Below, in pieces: positions 42,646 through 52,667 of a stretch of 64,000 bases of DNA. Position 1 is the first letter of the stretch. Each line of letters begins with the position of its first letter. The notes beneath the pieces were generated by a model. It did not search any database, had not been told where the DNA came from, and saw only the letters and a program-made list of their open reading frames with translations. Source of the DNA: Acidovorax soli (lineage in GTDB: Bacteria; Pseudomonadota; Gammaproteobacteria; Burkholderiales; Burkholderiaceae_C); the NCBI RefSeq assembly GCF_014207955.1, contig NZ_JACHLK010000017.1:1-64000 (forward strand), written 5' to 3'. The translations under genes and the position numbers were made by a program.

Positions 42646-43647
42646 ATGCAAGCCATAGTGTTCGATGAATTCGGCGGCCCCGAGGTGCTCGTGGCCCGCG
42701 ACATCCCCCGCCCCGGGCTGCGCCCGCATGACCTGCTGGTGCACAACGCCGCCATCGGCGTGAACCGTGCCGACCTGTCGCACCGCAAGGGCGCCTACGG
42801 CCGCGCCTACTTCGGCGACTCGGACCTCATGGGCCTGGAGGTGGCCGGCACCGTGGCCGAGGTGGGCCCCGAGGTGCAGGGCTTTGCCATGGGCGACCGG
42901 GTCATGGGCATCGTGGGTGGCGGCGCGTACGCCGAGTACTCGCGCATCGACCACCGCATGGCCATGCACGTGCCGCAGAGCCTGTCGCTGCTGCAGGCCG
43001 GCGCCGTGGCCGAGGTCTTCGTCACCGCGCACGAGGCCATGTTCCACCTGGCGCGGCTGCAGGCCGGCGAATCGGTGCTCATCCATGCCGCCGCGGGCGG
43101 CGTGGGCTCGGCCGCCGTGCAGCTGGCCCACGCCGCCGGGGCGCGCGTGTTCGCCACCGCCAGCGCCGATAAGCGCGATGCCGTGCGGGGCTTTGGCGCC
43201 GACCGGTTCATCGACTACCGCAGCGAGGACTTCGAGGCCGTGGTGGCCGAGCAGACCGGCGGCAAGGGCGTGGACGTGGTGATCGACTTCATCGGTGCGC
43301 CCTACCTCGCGCGCAATGTGCGCTCGCTCGCCGTGGGCGGGCGCATGACCGTGGTGGGCCTGCTCGGCGGCGCCATCGACAGCGCGCAACTGCCCATCGA
43401 CCTGCTGCTCTACCGCCACCTGCAGATCTACGGCACGGTGATGAAGTCGCGCCCGCCCGAGGTCAAGCAGGCAATGACCCAGCGCTTTGCAGAGCGCTGG
43501 CTGGGCGCGCTGGCCGACGGCACGCTGCGCCCGGTGATCGACAGCAGCTACCCGCTGGCCGATGCGGCCAGCGCGCACCGGCGCATGGAGACCGGGGCGA
43601 GTGTGGGCAAGATTCTGCTGGTGCCAGAAGGCATGGCCGCGCAGTGA
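42646..43647 (+). CDS. Quinone oxidoreductase-like (zinc-independent MDR) protein
   Basis: This 333-residue medium-chain dehydrogenase/reductase has the NAD(P)H-binding AAAGGVGSAAVQLA motif (~150) and GMxxAGxV-like GLEVAGTVAEVG. It lacks the zinc-binding Cys/His set, so it is of the quinone oxidoreductase (QOR/PIG3) group. It may reduce quinones or other electrophiles. It sits divergent from a LysR regulator. CAAGGA precedes the ATG. Confidence 0.9.
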   Translation: MQAIVFDEFGGPEVLVARDIPRPGLRPHDLLVHNAAIGVNRADLSHRKGAYGRAYFGDSDLMGLEVAGTVAEVGPEVQGFAMGDRVMGIVGGGAYAEYSRIDHRMAMHVPQSLSLLQAGAVAEVFVTAHEAMFHLARLQAGESVLIHAAAGGVGSAAVQLAHAAGARVFATASADKRDAVRGFGADRFIDYRSEDFEAVVAEQTGGKGVDVVIDFIGAPYLARNVRSLAVGGRMTVVGLLGGAIDSAQLPIDLLLYRHLQIYGTVMKSRPPEVKQAMTQRFAERWLGALADGTLRPVIDSSYPLADAASAHRRMETGASVGKILLVPEGMAAQ

Positions 43648-43694
43648 CGCCATTCGACTGCCGAGCCCCGAGGCAAGGGCGTTAGACTGGCCCG

Positions 43695-44147
43695 ATGGCA
43701 CGCCTCCAGTCCTGTCTCACCATCGCCCTGCTCGCTGGCGCAACCCAGGCCATCGCCTGCCCGCCCCCTGCGACCTTCACGCCCTGGCCCGAGCAGGTGG
43801 CCCAGGCGTATGCTCAGTCGCAGGCCGTCTATATTGCGCAGGCAGTGCGCACGCAGGCCGGCCCCCAGCAGGACGGCTACGGCACCGTGCGCGTGTTCCT
43901 CAAGCCGTTGCAGTTCTTCAAGGGCGGCCCTGCCCACGCCCTGCCCTACATCGACAAGGCAGGCCATACCTGCGACCAGCGACCGGTGCCCACCGAGCGC
44001 GGCAAGGTGCTGGTGTTCGCCTCGGCCCAGGGCGAACTGCTGCGTGCCATACCGGAGCAGGACAAGGACAATCCGCCGAAGCAGCCACCGCCCTACGCGT
44101 CGGCGCTGCGGCAGGTGCAGAGACTGAGCCAGGCAGGAAAGAACTGA
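43695..44147 (+). CDS. Hypothetical exported protein
   Basis: This 150-residue protein has a signal peptide (MARLQSCLTIALLAGATQAIA) followed by a small domain with two Cys and strands typical of an OB-like fold (YGTVRVFLKPLQFFKGG, RGKVLVFASAQGELL). The start is the first ATG. I do not know the family. It ends 5 bp from the convergent SDR gene. Confidence 0.65.
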   Translation: MARLQSCLTIALLAGATQAIACPPPATFTPWPEQVAQAYAQSQAVYIAQAVRTQAGPQQDGYGTVRVFLKPLQFFKGGPAHALPYIDKAGHTCDQRPVPTERGKVLVFASAQGELLRAIPEQDKDNPPKQPPPYASALRQVQRLSQAGKN

Positions 44148-44152
44148 GGCCG

Positions 44153-44920
44153 TCAGCGCATCACCAACCCACCATCCACCAACAGCACCTGCCCCGTCAT
44201 GAACCCGGCCCAGTCCGATGCCAGAAACAGCACCGGCCCGGCCACATCCTCGGGCCGGGCGATGCGGCGCAGCGGCGTGGCCGCCATCAGCGATTCGCGA
44301 AAGGACTCCTGCGTGGCCTCGCTGGCCTGCGTGGGGTAGACCAGCCCGGGCGCCACGCAATTCACGCGGATGCCCAGGGGCCCGAGCTCCGTGGCCAGGT
44401 TGCGGCTGAAGGCCACCAGCGAGGCCTTGGCCGTGGTGTAGTCGTGGTAGGCCACGACCGGGTGCTCGACCAGGTTGCTCACGATGTTCACGATGGCGCC
44501 CTGCGCGCGCTGGCGCATCTGCGGCAGCACCGCGCGGCAGACGTGGAAGGCGCCGCCCACGGCGCCATCGAACTGCGCCTGGTAGTCGCTCCACTGCAGA
44601 TCGTCGAACAGCGTGCGGCGCCGGGGGTCGAAGGCGTAGGGCTTGAAGGCATTGTTCACCACGATGTCGATGGGCCCCAGCTCGCGCGCCACCGCATCGA
44701 CCATGGCCTGCACGGCGGGCGCAGAGCCCACATCGGCCTTGACGGCCCAGGCATCGCCACCGGCGGCCTGGCAGGCCGCCACGGTGGCGGCGGCAGCCGC
44801 ATCGTTGGAGAGGTGGTTGATGGCAACCGTCGCGCCCTCCCGCGCGAACGCGGTGGCAATCGCGGCACCGATGCCGCGGCTGGCGCCCGTGACCAGCACC
44901 ACCTTGCCCTGGAACTTCAT
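44153..44920 (-). CDS. Short-chain dehydrogenase/reductase, last gene of the TPP-controlled operon
   Basis: This 255-residue Rossmann-fold SDR has TGASRGIG for NAD(P)(H) binding, NNA at ~91, Ser147 region and YxxxK (YHDYTTAKA), and a closing GQVLLVDGG. It resembles FabG-like reductases. It lies 11 bp after the thiY-like gene in an operon headed by a TPP riboswitch, with LuxE- and LuxC-like genes at the front. The simplest role is reduction of an aldehyde to the alcohol after the LuxC step, but ketone reduction or the reverse oxidation is possible. Confidence 0.88.
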   Translation of the reverse strand: MKFQGKVVLVTGASRGIGAAIATAFAREGATVAINHLSNDAAAAATVAACQAAGGDAWAVKADVGSAPAVQAMVDAVARELGPIDIVVNNAFKPYAFDPRRRTLFDDLQWSDYQAQFDGAVGGAFHVCRAVLPQMRQRAQGAIVNIVSNLVEHPVVAYHDYTTAKASLVAFSRNLATELGPLGIRVNCVAPGLVYPTQASEATQESFRESLMAATPLRRIARPEDVAGPVLFLASDWAGFMTGQVLLVDGGLVMR

Positions 44921-44931
44921 GTTAAGCCCCC

Positions 44932-45939
44932 TTACGCAGGCAGCAGGCTGGTGTCGACCACGTCGGCCACCTTGATCTGGCGCTGCACCAGGCCCAGCGC
45001 GCGGTAGGCGTCGGCGGCCTTCTGCAGGGAGGCGAGGTCGAAGGCGCCCAACTTGGCGCCCGCAGCCGCGGGGAGCGACGAGGCATTGCGCAGGCGGATC
45101 ACCTCCAGGTTGATGTCGCGCTGCGTGCCGTCGATGGCGTGCTTGACGGCCAGGGTCGCGGCCTCCTCGGGGTTGGCGATCATCCAGGCGGCACTGTCGC
45201 GGTAGCCCTTGAGGAAGGCGCGGAGCAGTTCCTTCTTCTCCTGGTAGCTCTCCTGGCGCACCACGAACAGGTCGCTCGACACGTTGAGGTGGTCGCGCAC
45301 CTGCATCACGTTGACCTCGCCCAGGCCCTTGCGCTGGCCCACCACCAGGCCGGTGTCGGTGGCGGCCGTGGCGTCGACCTGGCCCTGCAGCAGCGGTGCG
45401 AAGTTGAGCAGGCCGGTGACGACGATGGTCACGTCCGATTCCTTGAGCCCCGCCTGGTGCAGCATCACCAAAAGGTTCTGGCGCGTGCCGCTGGCCAGGC
45501 TGTACACGCCAATCTTCTTGCCCTTGAGGTCCGCAGGCTTGTGGATGTTGGCGGACTTGAGCGAGACCACGTTGAACACGTTCTGCGGGTAGATGTCGTA
45601 GATGGCCGTGAGCTTCTCGCCCTTGTCCAGCGCCGTGAAGAAGGAGCCGGGGTCGGTGAAGGCCACGTCGGCCTGGCCGGCGAGCAGGTTGCGGATGGCG
45701 TCGCCGCCGCCCGCGCCGGGCACGTAGCCCAGCTCCACGCCCTGGGCCTTGAAGAAGCCCTTGTCGGGCTCGGCCAGCAGGTTGGTGATCTCGCTGATGG
45801 GCTTGCTCCAGCCGCCCACCGTGATCTTGCCCTTGGCCTGCGCAGAGGCCAGTCCGGCAAAGGGCAAGGCCACCAGGCCTGCGGAGGCGCCGAGCACGGT
45901 GCGGCGGGAAATGGTCAGAGAGCGGGCAGAGGTGTTCAT
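44932..45939 (-). CDS. thiY: Thiamine-precursor ABC transporter binding protein (NMT1/ThiY type)
   Basis: This 335-residue periplasmic binding protein is of the NMT1/THI5-like group. The N terminus has a twin-arginine-like SRRTVLG motif before the hydrophobic core, so Tat export is possible. The body has GYVPGAGGGDAIRNLLAGQADVAFTDPG and GKKIGVYSLASGTRQNLLVMLHQAGL. NMT1-like proteins bind pyrimidines, taurine or nitrate. The TPP riboswitch upstream points to a thiamine precursor or breakdown product, such as a formylaminopyrimidine. It lies 5 bp from the permease gene. Confidence 0.82.
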   Translation of the reverse strand: MNTSARSLTISRRTVLGASAGLVALPFAGLASAQAKGKITVGGWSKPISEITNLLAEPDKGFFKAQGVELGYVPGAGGGDAIRNLLAGQADVAFTDPGSFFTALDKGEKLTAIYDIYPQNVFNVVSLKSANIHKPADLKGKKIGVYSLASGTRQNLLVMLHQAGLKESDVTIVVTGLLNFAPLLQGQVDATAATDTGLVVGQRKGLGEVNVMQVRDHLNVSSDLFVVRQESYQEKKELLRAFLKGYRDSAAWMIANPEEAATLAVKHAIDGTQRDINLEVIRLRNASSLPAAAGAKLGAFDLASLQKAADAYRALGLVQRQIKVADVVDTSLLPA

Positions 45940-45944
45940 GGCAG

Positions 45945-46708
45945 TCAAGGGTTGTCGAGGTAAGGGGTGAGCAGCCAGCGCTCCAAGAGCAGCGTGGCCT
46001 GGTAGAGCACCAGCCCGATAAGGGCGATGAGAAAGAGCGCGGCGAACATCAGGGCGGTGTCCATCATTCCCTGCGAGGCAATGACCACAGCGCCCAGCCC
46101 GTGGCTGGCGCCGATGAATTCGCCCACGACGGCGCCAACCAGGGCCAGCACCACGGCCATGCGCAGGCCCGCCAGGATGGGCGGCAGCGCCACGGGCAGC
46201 TTGAGCCGCAGCAGCGTCTGCCCGCGCGTGGCGCCCAGCATGCGGAACAGCTGCAGGCGCTGCGGGTCCACATGCCTGAGGCCGGTCAGCGTGTTCTCCA
46301 TCAGCGGGAAAAAGCAGATCAGCGCCGTGATCAGCGCCGTGGGCACGATGCCAAAGCCGAACCACAGCACGAACAGGGGCGCCAGCGCGAGCTTGGGCAC
46401 CACCTGGCTGACCACCACATAGGGCCGGAACACGCGCTCGAGCAGCACCGATTCGGCCAGCGCCACGCCCACCAGCAGGCCGGCCACAGCGCCGCCCGCC
46501 AGCCCCAGGAACAGTGCCGCCAGCGTGGCCCGCAGATGGGGCCAGAAATAACCGGTGGATACGCCATTCCACAGCGCCGCGGCCACGGCCGACGGCGCGG
46601 GCAGCACCAGGGCCGACAGCCCGGAGCGGCGCACGGTGAACTCCCACGCCGCCAGCAGAACCAGCAGCAGCGCGCCGGAGAGGAGCCGCGTTTGCACGCT
46701 CGTCAGCT

Positions 46709-46712
<4 letters not shown>
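45945..46712 (-). CDS. thiX: ABC transporter permease (ThiX type)
   Basis: This 255-residue BPD-type inner-membrane permease has six predicted membrane segments and the EAA loop (LQLFRMLGATRGQTLLRLKLPVALPPILAGLR). The ATG overlaps the stop of the ATPase gene by ATGA, so translation is coupled. It belongs to the NitT/TauT/ThiX permease group. Thiamine-precursor uptake is inferred from the riboswitch. Confidence 0.85.
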
Positions 46713-47455
<743 letters not shown>

Positions 47456-47456
47456 T

Positions 47457-48929
47457 TCAGTCGGCATAGGGTGCCAGCGGCTCAGCGGCCAGTTCGGCGG
47501 AGTTTTCGATCTCGACCATGCGCACCAGGTCGAGCAGGTTGAAGCGGCCATCGTGGTGCCAGCCTGCCTCGGGCATGCTCATGGAACCGATGGCACTGAT
47601 GCGTGTGACGCCCGCGGCGCCCAGCAGCCCGGCCAGGCGGAACAGCTCTTCAGGTGCGGCGGCCACGCCGGCGGTCTGCAGAAAGCGGCTGTGTGGCGCC
47701 ACCAGGGGCACCACCTCATCGAGCGCATCCACGGCCACCACCTGGATGGTGCGCTGCGTGGCGGTGGGCGCCAGGGCTTGGTGCGTTTCGCTGTAGGCCA
47801 CGCTCCACGCGGCCTGGGGCGAGCCGATGAGTTGATCAGCAGATTCAGCCGACGAGGCAGAAAGTGCCTTCCATTCCACACCCTGCTGCCACCGGGCCAC
47901 TGCAGTGGAATCCTCTACATCCAGAGGCCGACGCGGAAAGCGCCGCTGCAGGTTGGCCAGCTCGCCCGCCAGGTAGTTGGCAAACACGCGGGGCGACACC
48001 GCCCCGCCGCGCTGCACATAGAACACATGGGGCGAATAGCAGCCCTGCTGGTCGTAGCGCATCACATCCCACGCGGCCAGCCGCGCCAGCGCGGGCGCCT
48101 TCTGCGTATCGAGTGCGCTGGCGCTGACCACGCCAAAGCCCAGCTTGTGCCCGTGGGGCAAAAAGCGCGTGGTCACCGGCAGGCGCCGGCGGATCGCGTC
48201 CAGCGCCTCGTTGCCGCCATAGGCCAGCACCGTATCGGCCTGGGCATAGAGGGCCGAGGCGCCCTCGTCGCCGGCACCGCGCCACCAGACCACGGCAAAG
48301 CAATCGGCGATGGGCGGGTGCACCTCGGCCAGCAGGCGCGCGAACCAGCCCGCGAACAGCGGCTCGGCACTGGGCAGCTTGCCGATGTTGCCGGCCTTGA
48401 CCAAGAGGCCGCAGACCAGGCTCCACAGCGCCAGCGCGGGCACGTTGCCGGCCCAGTTGTGCACCAGCAGGTCGGGGCCAAAGGCGCGCACCGCGCCGCC
48501 CTTGGGCGTGGGCTGAAAGCCGTCGAGGACCTGGGGGTTGGCGAAATCCTCCGCCACAAAGCGACGCAGCTGCGCCGCGCGAAAGGTCTTGAAGAAGCCC
48601 GTGAGCCCCAGGCGCACCATGTCCTGGTCATAGCCGCTGACCAGGGGCAGAAACGCCTCGGCCTGCTGGCGGCAGGGGTCGCTCCTGTCCAGCAGGCGGG
48701 CGATGGCCTGGTCGATGACGGCAATGATCTCGGACACCGGCATGGTCTTGAGGTGCAGGGCGCTGGCCTGCCGCACGCGCGCTGCCAGCGCATCCATCTG
48801 CGCGGCGGACAGCACCGGCACTTCGACCTCGAGCGCCTGGCCGCTCTGCGCAAAGCGCAGCACCTGCCATTCGACCTCGGCAGCAGCCAGCCCCGGCAGG
48901 TAACCTGCCTGGATGCGCGGAATGCTCAT
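47457..48929 (-). CDS. LuxC-like acyl reductase under TPP control
   Basis: This 490-residue aldehyde-dehydrogenase-fold protein is of the LuxC acyl-CoA/acyl-enzyme reductase family. It reduces an activated acyl group to an aldehyde with NADPH. A LLVHNWAGNVPALALWSL nucleotide-site region lies near 154-171, and the likely catalytic Cys297 sits in DQQGCYSP, as in LuxC. The start overlaps the LuxE-like stop (ATGA). No luciferase luxAB genes are nearby, so bioluminescence is not the purpose. With a TPP riboswitch and a pyrimidine-type transporter, the acyl group may belong to a thiamine-derived acid. Confidence 0.87.
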   Translation of the reverse strand: MSIPRIQAGYLPGLAAAEVEWQVLRFAQSGQALEVEVPVLSAAQMDALAARVRQASALHLKTMPVSEIIAVIDQAIARLLDRSDPCRQQAEAFLPLVSGYDQDMVRLGLTGFFKTFRAAQLRRFVAEDFANPQVLDGFQPTPKGGAVRAFGPDLLVHNWAGNVPALALWSLVCGLLVKAGNIGKLPSAEPLFAGWFARLLAEVHPPIADCFAVVWWRGAGDEGASALYAQADTVLAYGGNEALDAIRRRLPVTTRFLPHGHKLGFGVVSASALDTQKAPALARLAAWDVMRYDQQGCYSPHVFYVQRGGAVSPRVFANYLAGELANLQRRFPRRPLDVEDSTAVARWQQGVEWKALSASSAESADQLIGSPQAAWSVAYSETHQALAPTATQRTIQVVAVDALDEVVPLVAPHSRFLQTAGVAAAPEELFRLAGLLGAAGVTRISAIGSMSMPEAGWHHDGRFNLLDLVRMVEIENSAELAAEPLAPYAD

Positions 48930-50014
48930 GCCGCTGTGGCCCGCGCAAATTCCTCGACCGCGAGCGAGCAGCCCTTGGCCTCCACGCCCTCGGCGCGGCC
49001 CAGCAGCAGAAAGCCGCCCTCGGCGTTGAGGCCCACGTCCTCGGTCAGGATGGTGGTGACCGCATTGAAGTTGGCCAGGTCGCAATGCACCAGGATGCCG
49101 CGCTCGCCCGCGGGCACCGTGCGCCCCGTGACCGGGTCCACCAGGCGCGAGCGGATCCAGTGCGGGCCCGACTTGACCGAGGGCACCACTGCATTGCCAT
49201 CGTCGTAGAACTGCGTGCTCAGCTCCGTCATGCCGTACATGTTGATGCAGTGCGAGCGCGGCACGCCCAGCGCCTGCGACAGTTCGTTGTAGAAGGCATC
49301 GAGCGGCAGCTCGCGCGACTGGCCCTTGTAGCCGCCCGTATCCAGGATGCGGCTGCCCGGCGGCAGCTGGAAAGTGCGGCCCTGCTGGCGCAGTGCGTCG
49401 ATCACGTGCACGAAGCTGAAGCTTGCGCCCAGCAGCGCATAGGGCTCACCACTGCGCTCGGCCGCCTCCAGGGCCGCCCACAGCCCGTCGAGGTCGATGC
49501 CCTGCGGTGTGACGAAGGTCTGGCTGGCTTGCGTGCCGAACGCCGACTTGGCCAGGTCCAGGTAATGCGCCAGCGAGGAGTTGGGCATGGCCACCTCGTC
49601 GGGGAACAGAATGCCCATGGGCATGCGCTCCGTGCCGCGCATGAAGCGCCGCGCGAAATTGCGGGTCATCGACAGGTCGTACACATCGAGCAGCGGGTGG
49701 AAATGCTGCCCGCGCATGCTGCCGCCGCGCGTGGTGCCGCTGGTCATGAAGATGCGGTCGCCCGCGGCCGGCGGCTCGCAGCGCAGCGGCAGGGCCTTGA
49801 AGGCGTCGATGGGTACGGCGGGAATGTCCGCCCACGACTTCACGTTGCGCGTGGTGATGCCGCGCAGCCGGCAAAAACTCTGGAACGGCGCATTGGCCGC
49901 GAACTGGTGCGCAAACAGGCGCAGGGCCATCTCGTCGAACTGTGCGTCCGTGCAGCCATCCTCCATCGCAATGAAGGCGAGCAGGTCCGCCACCAGCGGT
50001 GTGGCCTTGTCCAT
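48926..50014 (-). CDS. LuxE-like acyl-protein synthetase, first gene after TPP riboswitch
   Basis: This 362-residue adenylate-forming protein is of the LuxE/PaaK-like acyl-protein synthetase family. It has the ATP-binding FMTSGTTRGG (~90-98), a YGMTELSTQFYD motif and a C-terminal LLGRAEGVEAKGCS, where Cys349 lies where LuxE carries the acyl group. It would activate a carboxylate with ATP and pass it to the LuxC-like partner. The ATG at 50014 has AAAGG eight bases upstream; an ATG at 50020 directly abuts that site and is less likely. It opens the six-gene operon. Confidence 0.87.
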   Translation of the reverse strand: MDKATPLVADLLAFIAMEDGCTDAQFDEMALRLFAHQFAANAPFQSFCRLRGITTRNVKSWADIPAVPIDAFKALPLRCEPPAAGDRIFMTSGTTRGGSMRGQHFHPLLDVYDLSMTRNFARRFMRGTERMPMGILFPDEVAMPNSSLAHYLDLAKSAFGTQASQTFVTPQGIDLDGLWAALEAAERSGEPYALLGASFSFVHVIDALRQQGRTFQLPPGSRILDTGGYKGQSRELPLDAFYNELSQALGVPRSHCINMYGMTELSTQFYDDGNAVVPSVKSGPHWIRSRLVDPVTGRTVPAGERGILVHCDLANFNAVTTILTEDVGLNAEGGFLLLGRAEGVEAKGCSLAVEEFARATAA

Positions 50015-50108
50015 GGGCATCCTTTGGGTCTCTCTGTGACTGGATGCTCCGAGGCCACCCGCTCCATCGCAGGGACAGCGCAGCAAGGCGCGCCCGTGAG
50101 GGGGGTGA

Positions 50109-50187
50109 AAGCTCTTCTTCCGCCGGAATTACCCGGTTCAAGTTCTCGGGTGTGGATCTCAGCACGTGCGTGCACCCCGGAGCGTAG
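50109..50187 (-). promoter_or_regulatory. TPP (thiamine pyrophosphate) riboswitch
   Basis: Read on the minus strand this shows the THI-element core in order: CGGGGTGC, the GCTGAGA pyrimidine-sensing turn (50162-50157 for CTGAGA), ACCCGAGAACTTGAACCGG, then GGTAATTCCGGCGGAAG. GCTC near 50184 and GAGC near 50109 can close helix P1. It lies about 95 bp before the LuxE-like start. TPP binding should switch the operon off. It could act on transcription or on translation; a decisive expression platform is not obvious to me. Confidence 0.95.
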
Positions 50188-50333
50188 GCTTCATTTTAAC
50201 CCGCTGCTGAAAACCGGGCTGTTCGAGGCCAGGGCGTATTCTTCCAGCGCAGAAGATTTTTCCAGATCCTGTCGATTCCCGGTCGCCCGCTTCGTCGTGA
50301 AGGCATGGACCAACCAACCCCAAGGACTGCACC

Positions 50334-50717
50334 ATGAAATACCTCGGCCTTGCCTACTTCGCCCCTGAAAAATTCGCCGCCATGGCGCCCGCCGACGTGC
50401 AGGCCCTGGTAAGCCAGTGCCCCGCCCTGGACGAGAAGATGCGCGCCACCGGCAAGGTGCTGGTGTCCGCCTCGCTGGGCGACGCCAAGGACTGGGTCAG
50501 CCTGCGCCCGCGCGCCGGCAAGCCGCAGATCAGCGACGGCCCCTATACCGAATCCAAGGAGATGGTGGGCGGCCTGTTCATCATCGACGCCGACAGCCGC
50601 GAGGAGGCCGTGCGCCTGGCGTCCATGCACCCCGCGGCCACACTGGGCGAGGCGGGTGGCTGGGGCGTGGAGCTGATCCCCATGGACTTCTTCCTGCAGC
50701 CGAATGTGCAACAATGA
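50334..50717 (+). CDS. YCII/DGPF-domain protein
   Basis: This 127-residue ferredoxin-like-fold protein has the family signature DGPYTESKEMVGGLFIIDADS at ~63-83 and MHPAA near the end. Such proteins often accompany extracytoplasmic-function sigma genes, and here an ECF sigma gene follows 78 bp later. The biochemical role of the family is poorly defined. Confidence 0.88.
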   Translation: MKYLGLAYFAPEKFAAMAPADVQALVSQCPALDEKMRATGKVLVSASLGDAKDWVSLRPRAGKPQISDGPYTESKEMVGGLFIIDADSREEAVRLASMHPAATLGEAGGWGVELIPMDFFLQPNVQQ

Positions 50718-50731
50718 GAACAATTCCCATT
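50713..50731. promoter_or_regulatory. Candidate Fur box before the ECF sigma gene
   Basis: AATGAGAAC-A-ATTCCCATT is a 9-1-9 dyad with 7 of 9 paired positions and resembles the Fur consensus. It overlaps the end of the DGPF gene and lies ~64 bp before the GTG of the sigma gene. Iron-bound Fur would then repress the sigma/FecR/receptor set. Confidence 0.65.
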
Positions 50732-50794
50732 TAAATACCGCCAGCGGCCCCGCCCAGACGGCCGGACGCAGGCCCGTGCCTGGCCTGGCCCCCT

Positions 50795-51361
50795 GTGCTT
50801 ACCCGCTACTACCGCGAGCTCCTGAACTTTCTGACCGGCAAGGTGGCCGACCGCGCGACGGCGGCCGACCTGGCACAGGAAAGCTATGCCCGGGTGCTGG
50901 CCGCAGAATCTGGCGGCAGCAAGGCGGCAGACCCGCGCGCCCTGCTCTACCAGACCGCCAGGAACCTGGTGGTGGACCACTACCGCCACCAGGGCGTGCG
51001 CGCCAGCGTGGGCATGGCTGGCGGCGATGCGCAGCCGGCCGAGGTGGATGCACAGCTGGGCCCCGCCGGCCTGGAGCCCGAGGCGGCCCTGGCCTCCAAG
51101 CAGGGCGTCGCGGCCCTGGTGGCCGCCATCGGCGCCCTGCCCCCGCGCTGCCGCGAGGCCTTTCTGCTGCACCGTTTCGAAGGGCTGAGCTATGCACAGA
51201 TCGCGGCGCAGATGGGCATTTCCGTCAAAATGGTCGAGCAGCACCTGAAGAACGCGCTGGACGCCTGCGAACGCAGCCGCCGCGCCCACGAGGGCATGCC
51301 GCCAGCGCCCACCGGGCCGGGCGGGAAGAAGCCCCCCCGAACCCGGTCGCGCCATGGCTGA
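50795..51361 (+). CDS. ECF sigma factor, FecI type (GTG start)
   Basis: This 188-residue sigma-70-family factor has region 2 (YRELLNFLTGKVADRATAADLAQESYARVL, LLYQTARNLVVDHYR) and region 4 (LPPRCREAFLLHRFEGLSYAQIAAQMGISVKMVEQHLKNAL). It starts with GTG and has a Pro/Lys-rich tail. FecR-like and TonB-receptor genes follow, so it should direct transcription of the receptor after surface signalling. A Fur-like site lies upstream. Confidence 0.92.
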   Translation: MLTRYYRELLNFLTGKVADRATAADLAQESYARVLAAESGGSKAADPRALLYQTARNLVVDHYRHQGVRASVGMAGGDAQPAEVDAQLGPAGLEPEAALASKQGVAALVAAIGALPPRCREAFLLHRFEGLSYAQIAAQMGISVKMVEQHLKNALDACERSRRAHEGMPPAPTGPGGKKPPRTRSRHG

Positions 51362-51451
51362 TGCCGCTGGCGCACCGACCCCGGCCCGAGCCTAGGGTTT
51401 CCGGCCCGTCGCACGTCTACCCCGAAGAACGCAGAAAGCACCCCCATCCCG

Positions 51452-52564
51452 ATGCCGCCCCCCACGCCGCGCCCACCACCCGTTGACGAGACGCCGTCCG
51501 CGCGCCTGCGCGACGAAGCGCTCGGTTGGTTCGTGCGCCAGCGCAATGCGGACTTTGGTGCCCAGGAGCAGCAGGCGCTGGCGCAGTGGCTGGCGGCCGA
51601 CCCACAGCACCGCAGCGCCCTGGCCCATTGGCAGAACGAATGGCAGGCCTTCAGCGACATTCCCCCCGAGACAGTGGCCCTGCTGCGCGCCAATGTGGAC
51701 TTCGACGTGGCCATGCAGGCTGCCAGCGCCCAGGGCGCACCCGCCGCAGCCACCGCACCACCTCAGGGTATCGGCACCGGTGTATCGCGCCGCCGCTGGC
51801 TGGCACCGGCCGCAGCGGCCTGCCTGGTGGTGGCCGCGGGAGGGGTGGGCTGGAACCACTGGCGCGCGCAGCCTGTCTGGACGCAAAGCCACGCCACCCA
51901 GCGCGGGCAGCAACTGGAGGTGACGCTGGCCGATGCCACGCGCATCCGGCTGGACACCGCGACCCGCATCGAGGTCCGCTACTACCGCGACCGGCGCGAG
52001 GTGCGCCTGCTTGGCGGCCAGGCCTTGTTCACCGTGCAGCCCGATGCAGCCAAGCCCTTTCACGTGCAGGCCGGGCCCGCACGCGTCACCGTGGTGGGCA
52101 CGCGCTTTGCAGTGCGCCACACGCCCGACATCGCCGGGGCCGAGGCCGTGCAGGTCGCCGTGGAGGAAGGCCGGGTGCGCCTGCAGGCCAGCGCCACACC
52201 CGCCAGCGGGCCAGGGGCCGGGGCCATGGTCGAGCTCACGGCAGGCCAGCAGGCAACCGCCAGCGCCGATGGCCAGCTCTCGGCCGCCACGGCCGTGTCC
52301 GCCGCGGGCGTGGCGCCATGGACCGGCCAGCGCGTGCGCTTTGACGACATCCGGCTCGACCGCGCGCTGGCCGAGCTGGGCCGCTACCGCGACACCCGGC
52401 TGGTGGTGCGCGACCCCGCCGTGGCCGCGCTGCGCATCACCGGGGTGTTCGACCCGGCCGATATGGCCACCTTCCGCCGCCTGCTGCCGCTGTCGCTGCC
52501 GGTGCAGGTGCGCGAGGCCGATGGGGGCGTGGCCGAGATCGTGGCGCGCCCGTCCGGCCGTTGA
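51452..52564 (+). CDS. FecR-family anti-sigma/signal-transfer protein
   Basis: This 370-residue inner-membrane protein has an N-terminal cytoplasmic FecR_N region (DEALGWFVRQRNADFGAQEQQALAQWLAADPQHRSAL), one membrane span (~118-136) and a periplasmic FecR domain (LADATRIRLDTATRIEVRYY, VTVVGTRFAVR). A C-terminal secretin/STN-like segment (FDDIRLDRALAELGRYRDTRL) contacts the receptor's signalling domain. It relays ligand occupancy to the ECF sigma factor. Confidence 0.92.
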   Translation: MPPPTPRPPPVDETPSARLRDEALGWFVRQRNADFGAQEQQALAQWLAADPQHRSALAHWQNEWQAFSDIPPETVALLRANVDFDVAMQAASAQGAPAAATAPPQGIGTGVSRRRWLAPAAAACLVVAAGGVGWNHWRAQPVWTQSHATQRGQQLEVTLADATRIRLDTATRIEVRYYRDRREVRLLGGQALFTVQPDAAKPFHVQAGPARVTVVGTRFAVRHTPDIAGAEAVQVAVEEGRVRLQASATPASGPGAGAMVELTAGQQATASADGQLSAATAVSAAGVAPWTGQRVRFDDIRLDRALAELGRYRDTRLVVRDPAVAALRITGVFDPADMATFRRLLPLSLPVQVREADGGVAEIVARPSGR

Positions 52565-52667
52565 GCGGGGGCCGCTGCAGGCACCAAAAAAAAGTTTTCA
52601 TCGGCACCTAGGGTAGTTCGATGCACGTCCGTCTTCCAGCGGACCACAGCAATACCAAAGGACTCTG

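Noticed and set aside
47457..50014. Bioluminescence (lux) operon
   Set aside because: Only LuxC- and LuxE-like genes are present. No luxAB or luxD lies in the operon, and the TPP riboswitch and importer genes point elsewhere. The luciferase-fold protein at 55199 is an NtaA/SnaA-type oxygenase on a separate transcript.
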